A stretch of 64,000 nucleotides of DNA from NCBI RefSeq assembly GCF_019492055.1, contig NZ_JAICBX010000002.1:1488001-1552000 (forward strand). The letters are read 5' to 3'. The stretch comes from Flavimaribacter sediminis (GTDB taxonomy: Bacteria > Pseudomonadota > Alphaproteobacteria > Rhizobiales > Rhizobiaceae). Position 1 is the stretch's first letter; each line of letters opens with the position of its first letter. Below the pieces are notes generated by a model that made no database searches, was not told the DNA's origin, and was given only the letters and a program-made list of their open reading frames with translations. This document shows positions 1 to 7,880 of this stretch, one piece after another. The position numbers and the translations under genes are program-made.

Positions 1-460
1 ACCCTTCCAGCGCGTGCTTGCTGGCCGCGTAGGCGGTGCGTCGGGCAAGCGGCGAGAAGCCGGCCACAGAGGAAATCGCCAGATGCGCGCCTTTCGATAT
101 CCGGATGTCGTCAAGGAAATGCCGGGCTGTCTCGACGGCCGCAAAATAGTTGATTTCGAAAACACGGCGATGCGCCTCCGGCGAACTATCAGAGAATCCG
201 CCGATGAGCGTGACGCCTGCATTGTAGACGACCATGTCGATCGAAGGACGCTCAGTACGGATTGCGTCACAGGTGGCCGCGAGTCTGTCACTATCGGTGA
301 TGTCGCATGGCCAGGCCTTTTGCTGTTCGGATTCGCCGATGGCCTCGAGTTCCGGTCCGGGAAGATCGATCAGCGCCGTGTGCCAGCCGCGCGCCTGCAG
401 ACCGGTCGCCAGCGCACGGCCGAGGCCGCCGGCGCCGCCGGTGATGACAGCGGTGCGCAT
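1..460 (-). CDS. Short-chain dehydrogenase/reductase (3' end outside window)
   Basis: Partial gene: the N-terminal 153 codons lie in the window and the rest runs off the left edge. The translation has the classical SDR layout: TGGAGGLG cofactor motif at residues 7-14, NAG at 80-82, a serine at about 130 and the catalytic YAASK at 144-148. It is therefore an NAD(P)-dependent oxidoreductase; the substrate cannot be read from sequence. It starts with ATG at 458-460, sharing one base with the stop of the upstream gene (TGATG), so it is the fourth gene of a translationally coupled operon headed by a flavin monooxygenase. An alcohol/ketone interconversion on the product of that enzyme is an inference. 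Confidence 0.85.
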   Translation of the reverse strand, partial: MRTAVITGGAGGLGRALATGLQARGWHTALIDLPGPELEAIGESEQQKAWPCDITDSDRLAATCDAIRTERPSIDMVVYNAGVTLIGGFSDSSPEAHRRVFEINYFAAVETARHFLDDIRISKGAHLAISSVAGFSPLARRTAYAASKHALEG

Positions 461-1398
461 CAAAGCCCGGCCGCCTTGCGCCAAAGATCGAAGACCTCGG
501 CGCTGTCGAGTTCAGGCGTATAGCCGAAATCGCGCTTCAGGGCAGTGTTGTCGAGAACCGGCCGGTACTGAAGAAATCGCACTTGCTCCGGGCCGTATTG
601 CGACAGTCCGAGAGGTTTGGCGATGGCGAGCGCGCCCTTCAGCACGGACGCAGGGATCGAAAGCACCGGTTTTCTGAGCATCGCTGCGATCTCCTTTACC
701 GACAGGGCGCCGTCTCCGGCGACATTGTAGATTCCTTGCGGGCCGTCGGTCGCGGCGCGCAGCAGAATGCGCGCCAGATCCTTCGTCCAGATGAAGACGA
801 AGGGGCTGTCCGAGCCCGCAACAGCAAGAAGCCGCTTGCGGTGAAACAGCGCGGTGATCTGGTTTTCAAGGCCGGCGCCCAGCACGGTTCCCACCCGCAG
901 GATCACCTGTTCGAGCTGCGGCGCGTTGATGCGGGCTTCCGCCAACATCTCCTCGACCAGACGCTTGTGCCAGGAATAGGCGAATTCCCTGTTGCCGCGC
1001 AGCGGATCGAGTTCGGTGAGCGGCACGGGATTGTCTGCGTGATAGCCATAGGCCGCGCCGGAAGACGTGACGACAATACGGCGTACGCCGTTTGCAACGC
1101 AGGCGTCGAGCACGTTTCGGGTTCCGGTTACATCCACCGCATAGGCGAAATCGCGCGACATGCCCTTCGGCGGCGTGACGATGGAGGCAAGATGCACCAC
1201 GACCTCCGGCTTCGCCCGGGCGATCACATCCGCCGGATCCGGCCCGCGCACGTCCATCGTCGCGAAACGCGCGTTCTTCGGAAGCTTCGGCGGTTTGCGA
1301 ATATCCGTCGCAACGACCAGATCGCCGGTCGGCGCCAGTTGCTTCAGCATCGCCATGCCGAGATTGCCGGAGGCGCCGGTTATCAGCATGCGCGTCAT
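460..1398 (-). CDS. NAD-dependent epimerase/dehydratase family protein (extended SDR)
   Basis: A 312-residue extended SDR. The N-terminus carries TGASGNLG (residues 7-14), the Rossmann NAD(P)-binding motif of this family, followed by a TSSGAAYG segment (111-118) and the YxxxK catalytic pair Y141/K145. Length fits the family. Members act as sugar-nucleotide epimerases, dehydratases or 3-beta-hydroxysteroid dehydrogenase-like enzymes; which applies here is not visible. It overlaps the upstream transporter gene by 4 bases (ATGA) and the downstream SDR by 1 base, so it is co-translated with them. Neighbouring monooxygenase and transporter suggest oxidation of an imported small molecule rather than nucleotide-sugar metabolism (inference). 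Confidence 0.85.
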   Translation of the reverse strand: MTRMLITGASGNLGMAMLKQLAPTGDLVVATDIRKPPKLPKNARFATMDVRGPDPADVIARAKPEVVVHLASIVTPPKGMSRDFAYAVDVTGTRNVLDACVANGVRRIVVTSSGAAYGYHADNPVPLTELDPLRGNREFAYSWHKRLVEEMLAEARINAPQLEQVILRVGTVLGAGLENQITALFHRKRLLAVAGSDSPFVFIWTKDLARILLRAATDGPQGIYNVAGDGALSVKEIAAMLRKPVLSIPASVLKGALAIAKPLGLSQYGPEQVRFLQYRPVLDNTALKRDFGYTPELDSAEVFDLWRKAAGL

Positions 1399-2297
1399 CG
1401 CGCGGCCTCTGTCCGCGACATCCAGTGCGCCAGCGCAATGCCCGATATGGCGTGCCAGATGCCCCAGAACGCCGCAACGACGGCCATGCCGCCAAGACCT
1501 CCGAAGAAGGTGAAGATCAGGACAAGTCCCAGTCCGGAGTTCTGGATGCCGGTTTCGATGGTCACGGCGCGCCGGTCATACTCGGACAGGCCGGTCAGCC
1601 GCGCCAGAGTGTAGCCCCCGCCAAGCGCCAGGGCGTTGTGCAGGAAGACGAAGGCGGCGACCATGCCCGCATAGTTCAGGAAGAAAGTCCAGTTGGCGGC
1701 GAGCGCAAGGACGATGAAGGCCACGAAGATCGCCATGGAGAGCCATTGCATCGGCTTGCGGATCCTCGCCGATGCCTCCGGGCGCCAGGTGTTCAGCGCG
1801 ATGCCCAGGAAAAGCGGCAGAATCAGCATGAAGGCGACCGTGATTGCGACGTATACGGGATCGATGAACGTCGTCTCGAGGATTTTCCGCGTCGGTTCGT
1901 AGAGGTTGCCCCAGAGCGCGATATTGGCTGGCGTCAGGGCAATCGCCCCGACCGTGGCGAAGGCCGTCATCGATACGGACAAGGCCGCATTGCCGCCGGC
2001 GCGGTGGGTTATGAAATTGGAAATATTGCCGCCCGGACAGGCGGCGACAAGTATCAGGCCAAGCGCGATCGAAGGGCGCGGCTGCAGCACAAGAATCATC
2101 AGGAAGGTCAGCACCGGCAACACGATGAATTGCGAGCACAGGCCGACGACGAGGGCTTTCGGCGCATGCAAAAGGCGCCGGAAATCGGATAGTCTCAGAT
2201 CGAGGGCGATCGAGAACATCACGATCGCCAATATGCCGTTGAGCAACTGCAGGCTGCCCGGGCTGAAATTCAGCGTAATGGCGTCGATGTCGTTCAT
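1395..2297 (-). CDS. Bile acid:sodium symporter (BASS/SBF) family transporter
   Basis: A 300-residue, strongly hydrophobic protein with about 8-10 predicted membrane segments. Family-like features are a polar glycine/asparagine-rich stretch (CPGGNISNFITHRAGG, about residues 85-100) and a second one (ETGIQNSGLG, about 246-255); BASS transporters use two such crossed, broken helices for sodium and substrate. Members move organic anions such as bile acids, pantothenate or keto acids into the cell. It starts 4 bases inside the end of the monooxygenase gene and ends 4 bases inside the epimerase gene. Its place in the operon suggests that it imports the substrate of the enzymes (inference). Confidence 0.85.
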   Translation of the reverse strand: MNDIDAITLNFSPGSLQLLNGILAIVMFSIALDLRLSDFRRLLHAPKALVVGLCSQFIVLPVLTFLMILVLQPRPSIALGLILVAACPGGNISNFITHRAGGNAALSVSMTAFATVGAIALTPANIALWGNLYEPTRKILETTFIDPVYVAITVAFMLILPLFLGIALNTWRPEASARIRKPMQWLSMAIFVAFIVLALAANWTFFLNYAGMVAAFVFLHNALALGGGYTLARLTGLSEYDRRAVTIETGIQNSGLGLVLIFTFFGGLGGMAVVAAFWGIWHAISGIALAHWMSRTEAAR

Positions 2298-3634
2298 GCT
2301 TTTCCCCCGGAAAGCGAGGCGATGCGATCGGTGACGGCCTTGCGGTAGGTCGCCTTGTCGACATAGTAGGCCATGCGCGCCAGCTTGACATAATTCATGC
2401 CGCCGGTCAGCCGCTCGAAACCACGCGCCTTTTCGTCATGAATTTTTTGCGCCGCCTCGCTGCCCGATTTCAGACCCGCGATGTAGCGCGCGACCATCTC
2501 GGCCTGTTCATGGCGTCCCTGCCAGCCAAGGCCGGACGCCTCGACCATGCCGAGCACGAACAGATCGTCGCGATCCGGATGCATGCAATTGAGAAAGAGA
2601 TGCGGCGCGTCGCCCTGCCAGTTGAGATATTGGCTGTCGATGAACGGATAGTGCAGGCGATAGCCGGTGGCGGCCAGCACCATATCATAGTCTGCCGAGG
2701 TTCCGTCCCTGAAATGGACCGTGTTGCCCTCGAAACGCGCAATGTCCGGGCGGATTGTGATGTCGCCATGGCCGGCGTGGAACAGAATGAGGGAATTGAC
2801 CACCGGATGCGATTCGTAAAGCGCGTAGTCCGGTTTCGGGAAGCCGTATTTCTGCGGGTCGCCGACGAACCAGCGCAGGATCACGCCGTCGATGCGTCGC
2901 TTCAGCCACATCGGCAGCTTGATGGTGCCGCCGACGGTGTCGGCCGGTTTGCCGAAGACATATTTGGGTACGAAATAGTAGCCGCGCCGCATTGAAAGGT
3001 CGCAGCTTTTGCCGTGGTGGATGGCGTCGACCGCGATATCGCAGCCGGAATTTCCGGCCCCGATCACCAGCACCCGTTTGCCGTCAAACTGCTTCGGTGA
3101 GCGATACTGGCTGGAGTGGATCAGTTCGCCGGCGAAGTCGCCCTCGAACTCCGGCATGTTGGGTTCGGACAGCGTGCCGTTGGCGATCAGAACGCCGGCG
3201 AAGATTTTCTCCTCCTCGCCGCCGTCCGCATTGCGCCACCGAACGCGCCAGCCTTCGCCGCCCTCGCCGACCGGCTCTGTCGAGAGCACCTCGGTTTTGA
3301 AATGGTAGCGCCGATACAGATCGAAATGGCTGGCGAAGTCACGGAAGTAGTTCCGCATCTCCTTGTGTGAGGGATATTCGGCGACCTTGTCGGCCATCGG
3401 AAAATCGGTGAATTCGGTCATCCGCTTGGAGGATATGAGATGCGCCGTGTCGTACATGGTCGAGCGCGGGCCCTCGATATCCCACAGACCGCCGACATCG
3501 TCGTGCAATTCGAAGCCCTCGAAGAGGATTTTCTGTTCGACCAGGGTCTTCGCCATGGCGAGGCCCATTGGCCCGGCCCCGATCAGCGCCCAGGCGTCTG
3601 TCTTCTCAAAATCTTTGTTCGTTTGTTTGGCCAT
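2294..3634 (-). CDS. Flavin-containing monooxygenase (group B FMO-like)
   Basis: About 446 residues. It has an FAD-binding GAGPMG (19-24), the monooxygenase fingerprint F167-x-G-xxx-H173-xxx-Y177 (FMO form, not the W-P/D Baeyer-Villiger form) and a NADP-binding GAGNSG (192-197). Such enzymes oxygenate soft nucleophiles (amines, sulfides) or, in some bacterial members, ketones. The start at 3634 is preferred over the longer frame at 3664 because a GGAGGAG ribosome-binding site lies 11 bases upstream of it. It is the first gene of a four-gene overlapping operon that diverges from a TetR regulator. Substrate unknown. Confidence 0.88.
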   Translation of the reverse strand: MAKQTNKDFEKTDAWALIGAGPMGLAMAKTLVEQKILFEGFELHDDVGGLWDIEGPRSTMYDTAHLISSKRMTEFTDFPMADKVAEYPSHKEMRNYFRDFASHFDLYRRYHFKTEVLSTEPVGEGGEGWRVRWRNADGGEEEKIFAGVLIANGTLSEPNMPEFEGDFAGELIHSSQYRSPKQFDGKRVLVIGAGNSGCDIAVDAIHHGKSCDLSMRRGYYFVPKYVFGKPADTVGGTIKLPMWLKRRIDGVILRWFVGDPQKYGFPKPDYALYESHPVVNSLILFHAGHGDITIRPDIARFEGNTVHFRDGTSADYDMVLAATGYRLHYPFIDSQYLNWQGDAPHLFLNCMHPDRDDLFVLGMVEASGLGWQGRHEQAEMVARYIAGLKSGSEAAQKIHDEKARGFERLTGGMNYVKLARMAYYVDKATYRKAVTDRIASLSGGKA

Positions 3635-3672
3635 CCGTGTGGAAACTCCTCCATCCCACTCCAATTAATTTG

Positions 3673-3682
3673 AACGATCGTT
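3673..3682. promoter_or_regulatory. Palindromic operator candidate between monooxygenase operon and TetR gene
   Basis: A perfect 10-base palindrome, AACGATCGTT, within TTGAACGATCGTTAAA. It lies in the 70-base space between the divergent starts at 3634 and 3705. TetR-family repressors often bind short palindromes of this kind in the promoter they share with their target, so it is the best candidate operator for the adjacent regulator. Binding is inferred, not shown. Confidence 0.5.
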
Positions 3683-3704
3683 AAAAATAGTGCAAGGTAT
3701 TTTT

Positions 3705-4364
3705 ATGAATGCGGTCAGGACGCAGGAATCACGGCGCCAAAGGGCGCCCTCGAAACGCTCGCTCGAAACCCGGGCCCGCGTACTCGACGCGGCCGAGAAG
3801 CTGTTCGCCGAGCATGGTTTCGACGGGGCGTCTCTGCGCGATATGGCCAGGCTCGCCGGGGTGCATCTCGCCCAGGTCAATTTTCACGGCGGCGCCAAGG
3901 AAGATCTTTTCTTCACCGTCGTCGCGCGACGCGCGGGCGAGTTGTCCCAATTGCGCATGGAGGCGCTTGAAGATGTAAAGGCGCGTGGCCGACCGACGGT
4001 CAGAAGCGTTCTCGAGGCGTTCATTCACCCTTATCTGGACCGGGCGGCGCATGGCGGTCCGCAATGGCTGGCATACGCCAGGCTGATCGCCCATGTCTCG
4101 ACCGACATTCGATGGCGGCATGTCAGCGAGGCCTGCTTCGATCCGGCCGCGACCGCCTTTGCCCGCGAAATCGCGATGCTATATCCGGGCGGCGACCACA
4201 GAAAAATCGCGGCGGCTCTGGTTTTTTCGGTGTCGGCGATGTTGTCGCTGACGACCGCCCGTTGGCGCATCGACGCGCTGGCCGGAGCCGAAGCAGGCGA
4301 CATTTCGATGGAGGACTGCCTTCTCGACTATTGCGAGGCGGGAATCAGGGCTGCTCTTTCTTAA
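3705..4364 (+). CDS. TetR/AcrR family transcriptional regulator
   Basis: A 219-residue protein with an N-terminal TetR helix-turn-helix: after an arginine-rich leader, residues around 22-65 read as the usual three-helix DNA-binding domain (RVLDAAEKLFAEHGFDGAS, then LRDMARLAGVHLAQVNFHGG). The rest is an all-helical ligand-binding domain typical of the family. An ATG at 3705 with CAAGG about 7 bases upstream is preferred to the GTG at 3690. It diverges from the monooxygenase operon and probably represses it in response to a substrate-like ligand (inference). Its last 20 bases overlap convergently with the end of the LysR gene. Confidence 0.85.
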   Translation: MNAVRTQESRRQRAPSKRSLETRARVLDAAEKLFAEHGFDGASLRDMARLAGVHLAQVNFHGGAKEDLFFTVVARRAGELSQLRMEALEDVKARGRPTVRSVLEAFIHPYLDRAAHGGPQWLAYARLIAHVSTDIRWRHVSEACFDPAATAFAREIAMLYPGGDHRKIAAALVFSVSAMLSLTTARWRIDALAGAEAGDISMEDCLLDYCEAGIRAALS

Positions 4365-5271
4365 ACCGGGCGCCGTCGGCCTCGAACAGGAGAGAAGCGG
4401 CGAGCATGCGGCGCAGCCATGTCTCGAAGGCGCGCACTTTTTCGGATTTGCGCCTGTGAAGCCCAGTGACCAACCAGTAGGAAAAGCCTGTTGGATGGCA
4501 ACCCGGCAGGGGCGCCACGAGCCGTCCCATCTCGAGCGCATCGAAGGCCAGCGTTTCCCAGGCAAGAAACACGCCCTGGCCGGCGACGGCGGCGTCGAGA
4601 CACAGCGATCCGTCGGAGAAGCGGGGGCCGTCGCCCAGCATCGACTGGTCATATCCCTGGGGCGCCAGCCAGGTGTTCCATCGAAACATTTCGCCCTCGT
4701 CGCGAATGATCGGAACATGCGCCAGATCCTCGATCTTCCGGATTTTCGCGCCGATCGCCGGGCTGCAGACCGGAAACACCCGGTGTTCGACCAGCGCCTC
4801 GGCCTGCACGTCCGTCCAGCCGCCCTTGCCGACGCGAATGCAGACGTCGACATCCGACAATTCGGGATTGATGAGCGCGATCGAAGCGTCAACCCGGACG
4901 CGGATTTCAGGGTGTTCCTTGTAGAAATCCGTCAGGCGCCACACCAGCCACTTGCCGGCGAATACGGGGGCGACCGAAACGGTCAGCGCATCGCTGTTCG
5001 CCTGTTCCGCGACGGACACCGCCGTTGAAAGTTCGGCCATCCCCGCCGTGAGATGACGCATCACCTCCCGGCCTCGCGGCGTCGGTTCGAGACCTTTCGC
5101 CTTCCTGTCGAACAGCGGCCGGCCAAGCTGCTGTTCGGTCTTCTGGATCTGCTGGCTCACCGCGCCAGGGGTCACGCCGAGTTCGTCGGCGGCAAGACGC
5201 AGATTGCCATGCCGGCCGACCGCCTCGATCGCCCGCAATCCGGACAGATGGACCCGATTCAGGTTTTTCAT
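4345..5271 (-). CDS. LysR family transcriptional regulator (GcvA-like)
   Basis: A 308-residue LysR-type regulator. The N-terminal winged helix-turn-helix is clear (AIEAVGRHGNLRLAADELGV, then TPGAVSQQIQKTEQQLGRPLF, about residues 13-55), followed by a type-2 periplasmic-binding-like effector domain from about residue 90. The sequence around the HTH and the effector domain resembles the GcvA/AmpR branch. The gene ends inside the TetR gene (20-base convergent overlap) and its start faces the small DUF1127-like gene at 5344, which, with the ligase remnant, may be what it once controlled (inference). The effector is unknown. Confidence 0.85.
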   Translation of the reverse strand: MKNLNRVHLSGLRAIEAVGRHGNLRLAADELGVTPGAVSQQIQKTEQQLGRPLFDRKAKGLEPTPRGREVMRHLTAGMAELSTAVSVAEQANSDALTVSVAPVFAGKWLVWRLTDFYKEHPEIRVRVDASIALINPELSDVDVCIRVGKGGWTDVQAEALVEHRVFPVCSPAIGAKIRKIEDLAHVPIIRDEGEMFRWNTWLAPQGYDQSMLGDGPRFSDGSLCLDAAVAGQGVFLAWETLAFDALEMGRLVAPLPGCHPTGFSYWLVTGLHRRKSEKVRAFETWLRRMLAASLLFEADGARFKKEQP

Positions 5272-5343
5272 TCAGTTTTTCTAAAACACCGACCAAAGAA
5301 AGTCGATGGAAACTGGTCAGTTCAGTCCGATATGTATTGAGCT

Positions 5344-5511
5344 ATGCTAAAACTTATTCGAAATCTCATCCGACAGCTATTGCCGGTCCGGCGCATTTGC
5401 AAGGCGCCGGACGTCAGTTGGAGATGCGACCCGCTCTCCCATCCCGATCTGCGCGCCATGTCGGCCCGCGATCTGGGTGACACGCCCTTCGATCCGACCC
5501 GGTTCTGCTGA
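5344..5511 (+). CDS. Small DUF1127-like protein
   Basis: A 55-residue ORF too short for most gene callers. The C-terminal half contains the pattern W-x6-LSHPDLRAMSARDLGDTPFD, which matches the end of the small DUF1127 proteins common in Hyphomicrobiales (a basic, arginine-rich N-terminus followed by a P-L-S/A-H-P box and a D-L/I-G/A-D-x-P-F box). Known members include RNA-binding regulators of phosphate, carbon and stress metabolism; the role here is unknown. No strong ribosome-binding site precedes the ATG. The gene ends on the first base of the ligase remnant that follows. Confidence 0.5.
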   Translation: MLKLIRNLIRQLLPVRRICKAPDVSWRCDPLSHPDLRAMSARDLGDTPFDPTRFC

Positions 5512-5518
5512 ACCGGGT
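5497..5518 (+). terminator. Hairpin at the end of the DUF1127-like gene
   Basis: A perfect 9-base-pair inverted repeat, ACCCGGTTC and GAACCGGGT, separated by a 4-base loop. It covers the stop codon of the small gene. There is no T-run after it, so it may be a weak terminator, an mRNA 3'-end stabiliser, or a scar of the rearrangement that created the adjacent pseudogene. Confidence 0.35.
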
Positions 5519-5972
5519 TGCAAACAGGTTCGAAGGCCGGAACACCACTTTCGCCGAATTCGACGCAAATGTCAGCTCCGTCTTCGGGGCGCTGGAACAG
5601 TCAGGCGCCGCCAGGATCGCGTATCTCGGCAAAAACAGTGATTGGGCTTTCGAGCTGTATATCGGCGCCGGCCGGGCCGGCGGCGTTTTCGCGCCCATCA
5701 ACTGGCGCCTGGCGCCACGCGAGGTCGCGCAGATCATCGAAACCTTCGAGCCGGACTTGCTGTTCGTCGGTCCCGAGTTCCATGACGCCGTTGAGGAAAA
5801 CTCGGGCGAACTTCCGGATTATCTGGGTTTCGTCGCCATGCCGGTCGCCCACTTCAAGTGCCCGAAAACGGTTGACTTGGTCGCGCAAATGCCACGCAAT
5901 GCGACGGGAAAGCTCCTGAAGCGGGAATTGCGCAAACCCTACTGGGAAGGCCGCGCGCGACAGGTGAATTGA
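5511..5972 (+). pseudogene. Acyl-CoA synthetase (AMP-binding) remnant with internal deletion
   Basis: One open frame of about 153 codons encodes the two ends of an AMP-forming acyl-CoA ligase. The first part (FAEFDANV, then YLGKNSDWAFELYIGAGRAG and GVFAPINWRLAPREVAQIIE) matches the N-terminal region. The last part (CPKTVDLVAQMPRNATGKLL, KRELRKPYW) matches the C-terminal lid with its catalytic lysine. The central roughly 350 residues, including the phosphate-binding loop and adenylation motifs, are absent; the junction is at about 5790-5815. No convincing start codon precedes the N-terminal part. Without its core it cannot activate fatty acids. It may still be transcribed with the small gene upstream. 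Confidence 0.75.
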
Positions 5973-5990
5973 TAATCATGGCGCATCCGC

Positions 5991-6407
5991 ATGGTCGACA
6001 AATACGAAAAAGCCCGCAGGGCGGAACTGCTGCGGAAGAAAGGTCTCCGTTCTCGTCCGAAATCGATTGAGGGCGTCAAGCCACGGTTCCCGAACTATCT
6101 TGTTCCATACGCCTGTTTCGAATGTCGCCGATCCGTCAAAATTCCCCCGCGATGTAAGTTCGCGCGGTGTCCGCAATGCGGGGGTGAGCTTCACTGGATG
6201 GGACGCGCGTTCAAACCACCGCGGAGAACGGACCTCAAGCAATGGATGAAAGTTGAAAAGCTCCGCATGGCCGGCTTTCTGTTTGCGAGTTTTTACAACT
6301 ACAAGGACGCGGAAGCCTATCCCGAGACGTTGCGGGAGGTTGACGACTTCATAGAGCGCAATCCGGACCATCCAATGCGCATACAAACTTCGTCAGCGAA
6401 TGATTGA
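5991..6407 (+). CDS. Hypothetical zinc-ribbon protein
   Basis: A 138-residue basic protein of unknown function. Two CxxC pairs, CFEC (about residues 42-45) and CPQC (about 60-63), are spaced like a zinc ribbon, with lysine- and arginine-rich flanks, suggesting nucleic-acid or protein binding. An N-terminal RRAELLRKKGLRSRPK stretch adds positive charge. It starts 18 bases after the ligase remnant and is followed by a minus-strand gene. A structural zinc site is inferred from cysteine spacing only. Confidence 0.6.
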   Translation: MVDKYEKARRAELLRKKGLRSRPKSIEGVKPRFPNYLVPYACFECRRSVKIPPRCKFARCPQCGGELHWMGRAFKPPRRTDLKQWMKVEKLRMAGFLFASFYNYKDAEAYPETLREVDDFIERNPDHPMRIQTSSAND

Positions 6408-6459
6408 CGATGGATGCTTTGCAAACCTTGCTTATCGCCGGTCGGCGATGTCCATTAAG

Positions 6460-6852
6460 TCACTCGGACCCATGCGTGCAGACGCACAGCTTGTTGCCGT
6501 CCGGGTCGCGGAAATAGGCGCCGTAGTAGTGGGCGTGATATTCGGGTCTGAGCCCCGGTTCGCCTTCTGAAACAGCTCCTGCCGCAATGGCCGCGTTGTA
6601 GGCGGCGTCGACCTGTGACCGCGATGAGGCAAGGAATGCCGTCATGGAGCCGTTGCCGACCGTCGCTGCTTTGCCGTCCAAGGGTGTGTTGATAACGAAG
6701 AGCGGTCGGTCGGCGTCTGGCGCCTTCCAGCCAGCCCAGGGCTGGTCGTCCTCGCGGAACTTCAGTTCGAAACCAAGCAATGACAGGATAGGGTCGTAAA
6801 AGGCGAAAGCCCTTTCGAAATCGGACACGCCGACGGTAACATGCGAAAACAT
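6460..6852 (-). CDS. VOC family protein (glyoxalase/dioxygenase superfamily)
   Basis: A 130-residue single-domain vicinal-oxygen-chelate protein. It opens with FSHVTVGVSDFERAFAFYD, the first beta-alpha-beta unit with its metal-ligand histidine, and ends with YYGAYFRDPDGNKLCVCTH, the matching C-terminal unit. Members bind a metal and act as lyases, dioxygenases or resistance proteins; the exact reaction is not visible. The start at 6852 is chosen over the longer frame to 6942 because a GAAGGA site precedes it and family members begin at this point. Confidence 0.8.
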   Translation of the reverse strand: MFSHVTVGVSDFERAFAFYDPILSLLGFELKFREDDQPWAGWKAPDADRPLFVINTPLDGKAATVGNGSMTAFLASSRSQVDAAYNAAIAAGAVSEGEPGLRPEYHAHYYGAYFRDPDGNKLCVCTHGSE

Positions 6853-7004
6853 CGGATTCCTTCTTGTCGCGCGGAGAGTGTCGCTGTAGAGCAGGGATAA
6901 CCGGCCGGGTGGATGATGCTGTCCGTCCCGCCAGTCCGTCAAGGCGTTCGCAGCGCGGTCGCCGGGAATGTCAGCGAAGATTGCCCGAGTGGGAGAGTAT
7001 ATCC

Positions 7005-7271
7005 ATGAGTGAAGACAGCAACGATATTCACAGCCGAATCAAGGCGCTTGGCGACCGGATCAAGGCGCATCGCGAGAAACTCGAGCTGCATGGCCTGTTC
7101 GCCAGGGATCACCAGATCACGGAAAAGGAATTGCATTCCCGCTGGAGCGAGTTGAAGTCGGAAGTCGAATCCCAGACGCACGACCACGAAACAGCGCACA
7201 AGAAAGCCGACTGGCTGCACAAGTCGATCATGAAATGGGTCGACGCGGTCGATCTCGACTACAAGGCCTGA
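7005..7271 (+). CDS. Hypothetical small helical protein
   Basis: An 88-residue highly charged protein. The whole length is rich in K, E, H and L with heptad-like spacing (for example RIKALGDRIKAHREKLELH), predicting one long coiled coil or helical hairpin; there is no signal peptide or membrane segment. The ATG at 7005 is supported by GGGAGAG 8-14 bases upstream, whereas the longer frame from 6864 covers a non-coding leader. Function unknown. Similar short conserved proteins occur in Hyphomicrobiales, sometimes noted as stress-related, but nothing here proves that. Confidence 0.65.
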   Translation: MSEDSNDIHSRIKALGDRIKAHREKLELHGLFARDHQITEKELHSRWSELKSEVESQTHDHETAHKKADWLHKSIMKWVDAVDLDYKA

Positions 7272-7363
7272 GGATTCCGGCGAAAGCCGGATTTCAACAG
7301 CAAGAAGCGGAGTGTAGCGGATTGTCTCCCGTGGCTTGATAGCCTCTTCAACAGGAGGGTCTC

Positions 7364-7831
7364 ATGTCCGTCATTTTCAAACCGCTTCCCACAGAAATCG
7401 TCCGCGCCCTGCAAGCAGGTGGTCCGGACGCCTATGGCGACCCGCCCGAACGCCGTTTCTCGGAAGGGACGGGCACACCCTGCCGACATTGTCTGAAGCA
7501 AGTCGCAGCAGGAAAGCCCTATCTCGTCGTCGCCTACCGGCCGTTCGAAACGCTGCAGCCCTATGCCGAGACAGGACCGTTGTTCCTGTGCGCCGAAACC
7601 TGCGAGCCGGCCGCCCCGTCCGGATCGGCGCCGGAAATGCTTGAAAGCCCGAACTACATCGTCCGCGGCTACAACGCCGAAGAGCAGATCATCTATGGAA
7701 CGGGAGCCGTGACGCCGACCGCAGAAATCGGCGCGCAAGCAGAATCGATCTTCGCCGATGAGGCGGTCGCCTTCGTGCATGTGCGCTCAGCGACCAACAA
7801 TTGCTATCAGTTCCGAATCGAGCGCGCTTGA
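7364..7831 (+). CDS. DUF1203 domain-containing protein
   Basis: A 155-residue cytosolic protein matching the DUF1203 family pattern: an N-terminal F-x-PLP segment, a central CRHCLKQVAAGKPYLVVAYRPF region with two cysteines, a second cysteine pair in LFLCAETCEP, and a C-terminal VHVRSATNNCYQFRIER. The four cysteines could bind metal. The family has no firmly assigned function. ATG at 7364 is preceded by CAGGAGGGT, a strong ribosome-binding site. It stands alone between a small helical protein and a DUF389 membrane protein. Confidence 0.8.
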   Translation: MSVIFKPLPTEIVRALQAGGPDAYGDPPERRFSEGTGTPCRHCLKQVAAGKPYLVVAYRPFETLQPYAETGPLFLCAETCEPAAPSGSAPEMLESPNYIVRGYNAEEQIIYGTGAVTPTAEIGAQAESIFADEAVAFVHVRSATNNCYQFRIERA

Positions 7832-7880
7832 CCGGCGATCGGAGTTGGCGGGTTTTGCCCTGACGCGGTAAGGTCGCCGG

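Noticed and set aside
3690-3704. Earlier GTG start for the TetR gene
   Set aside because: The ATG at 3705 has a better-placed CAAGG site and gives the usual TetR N-terminal length.
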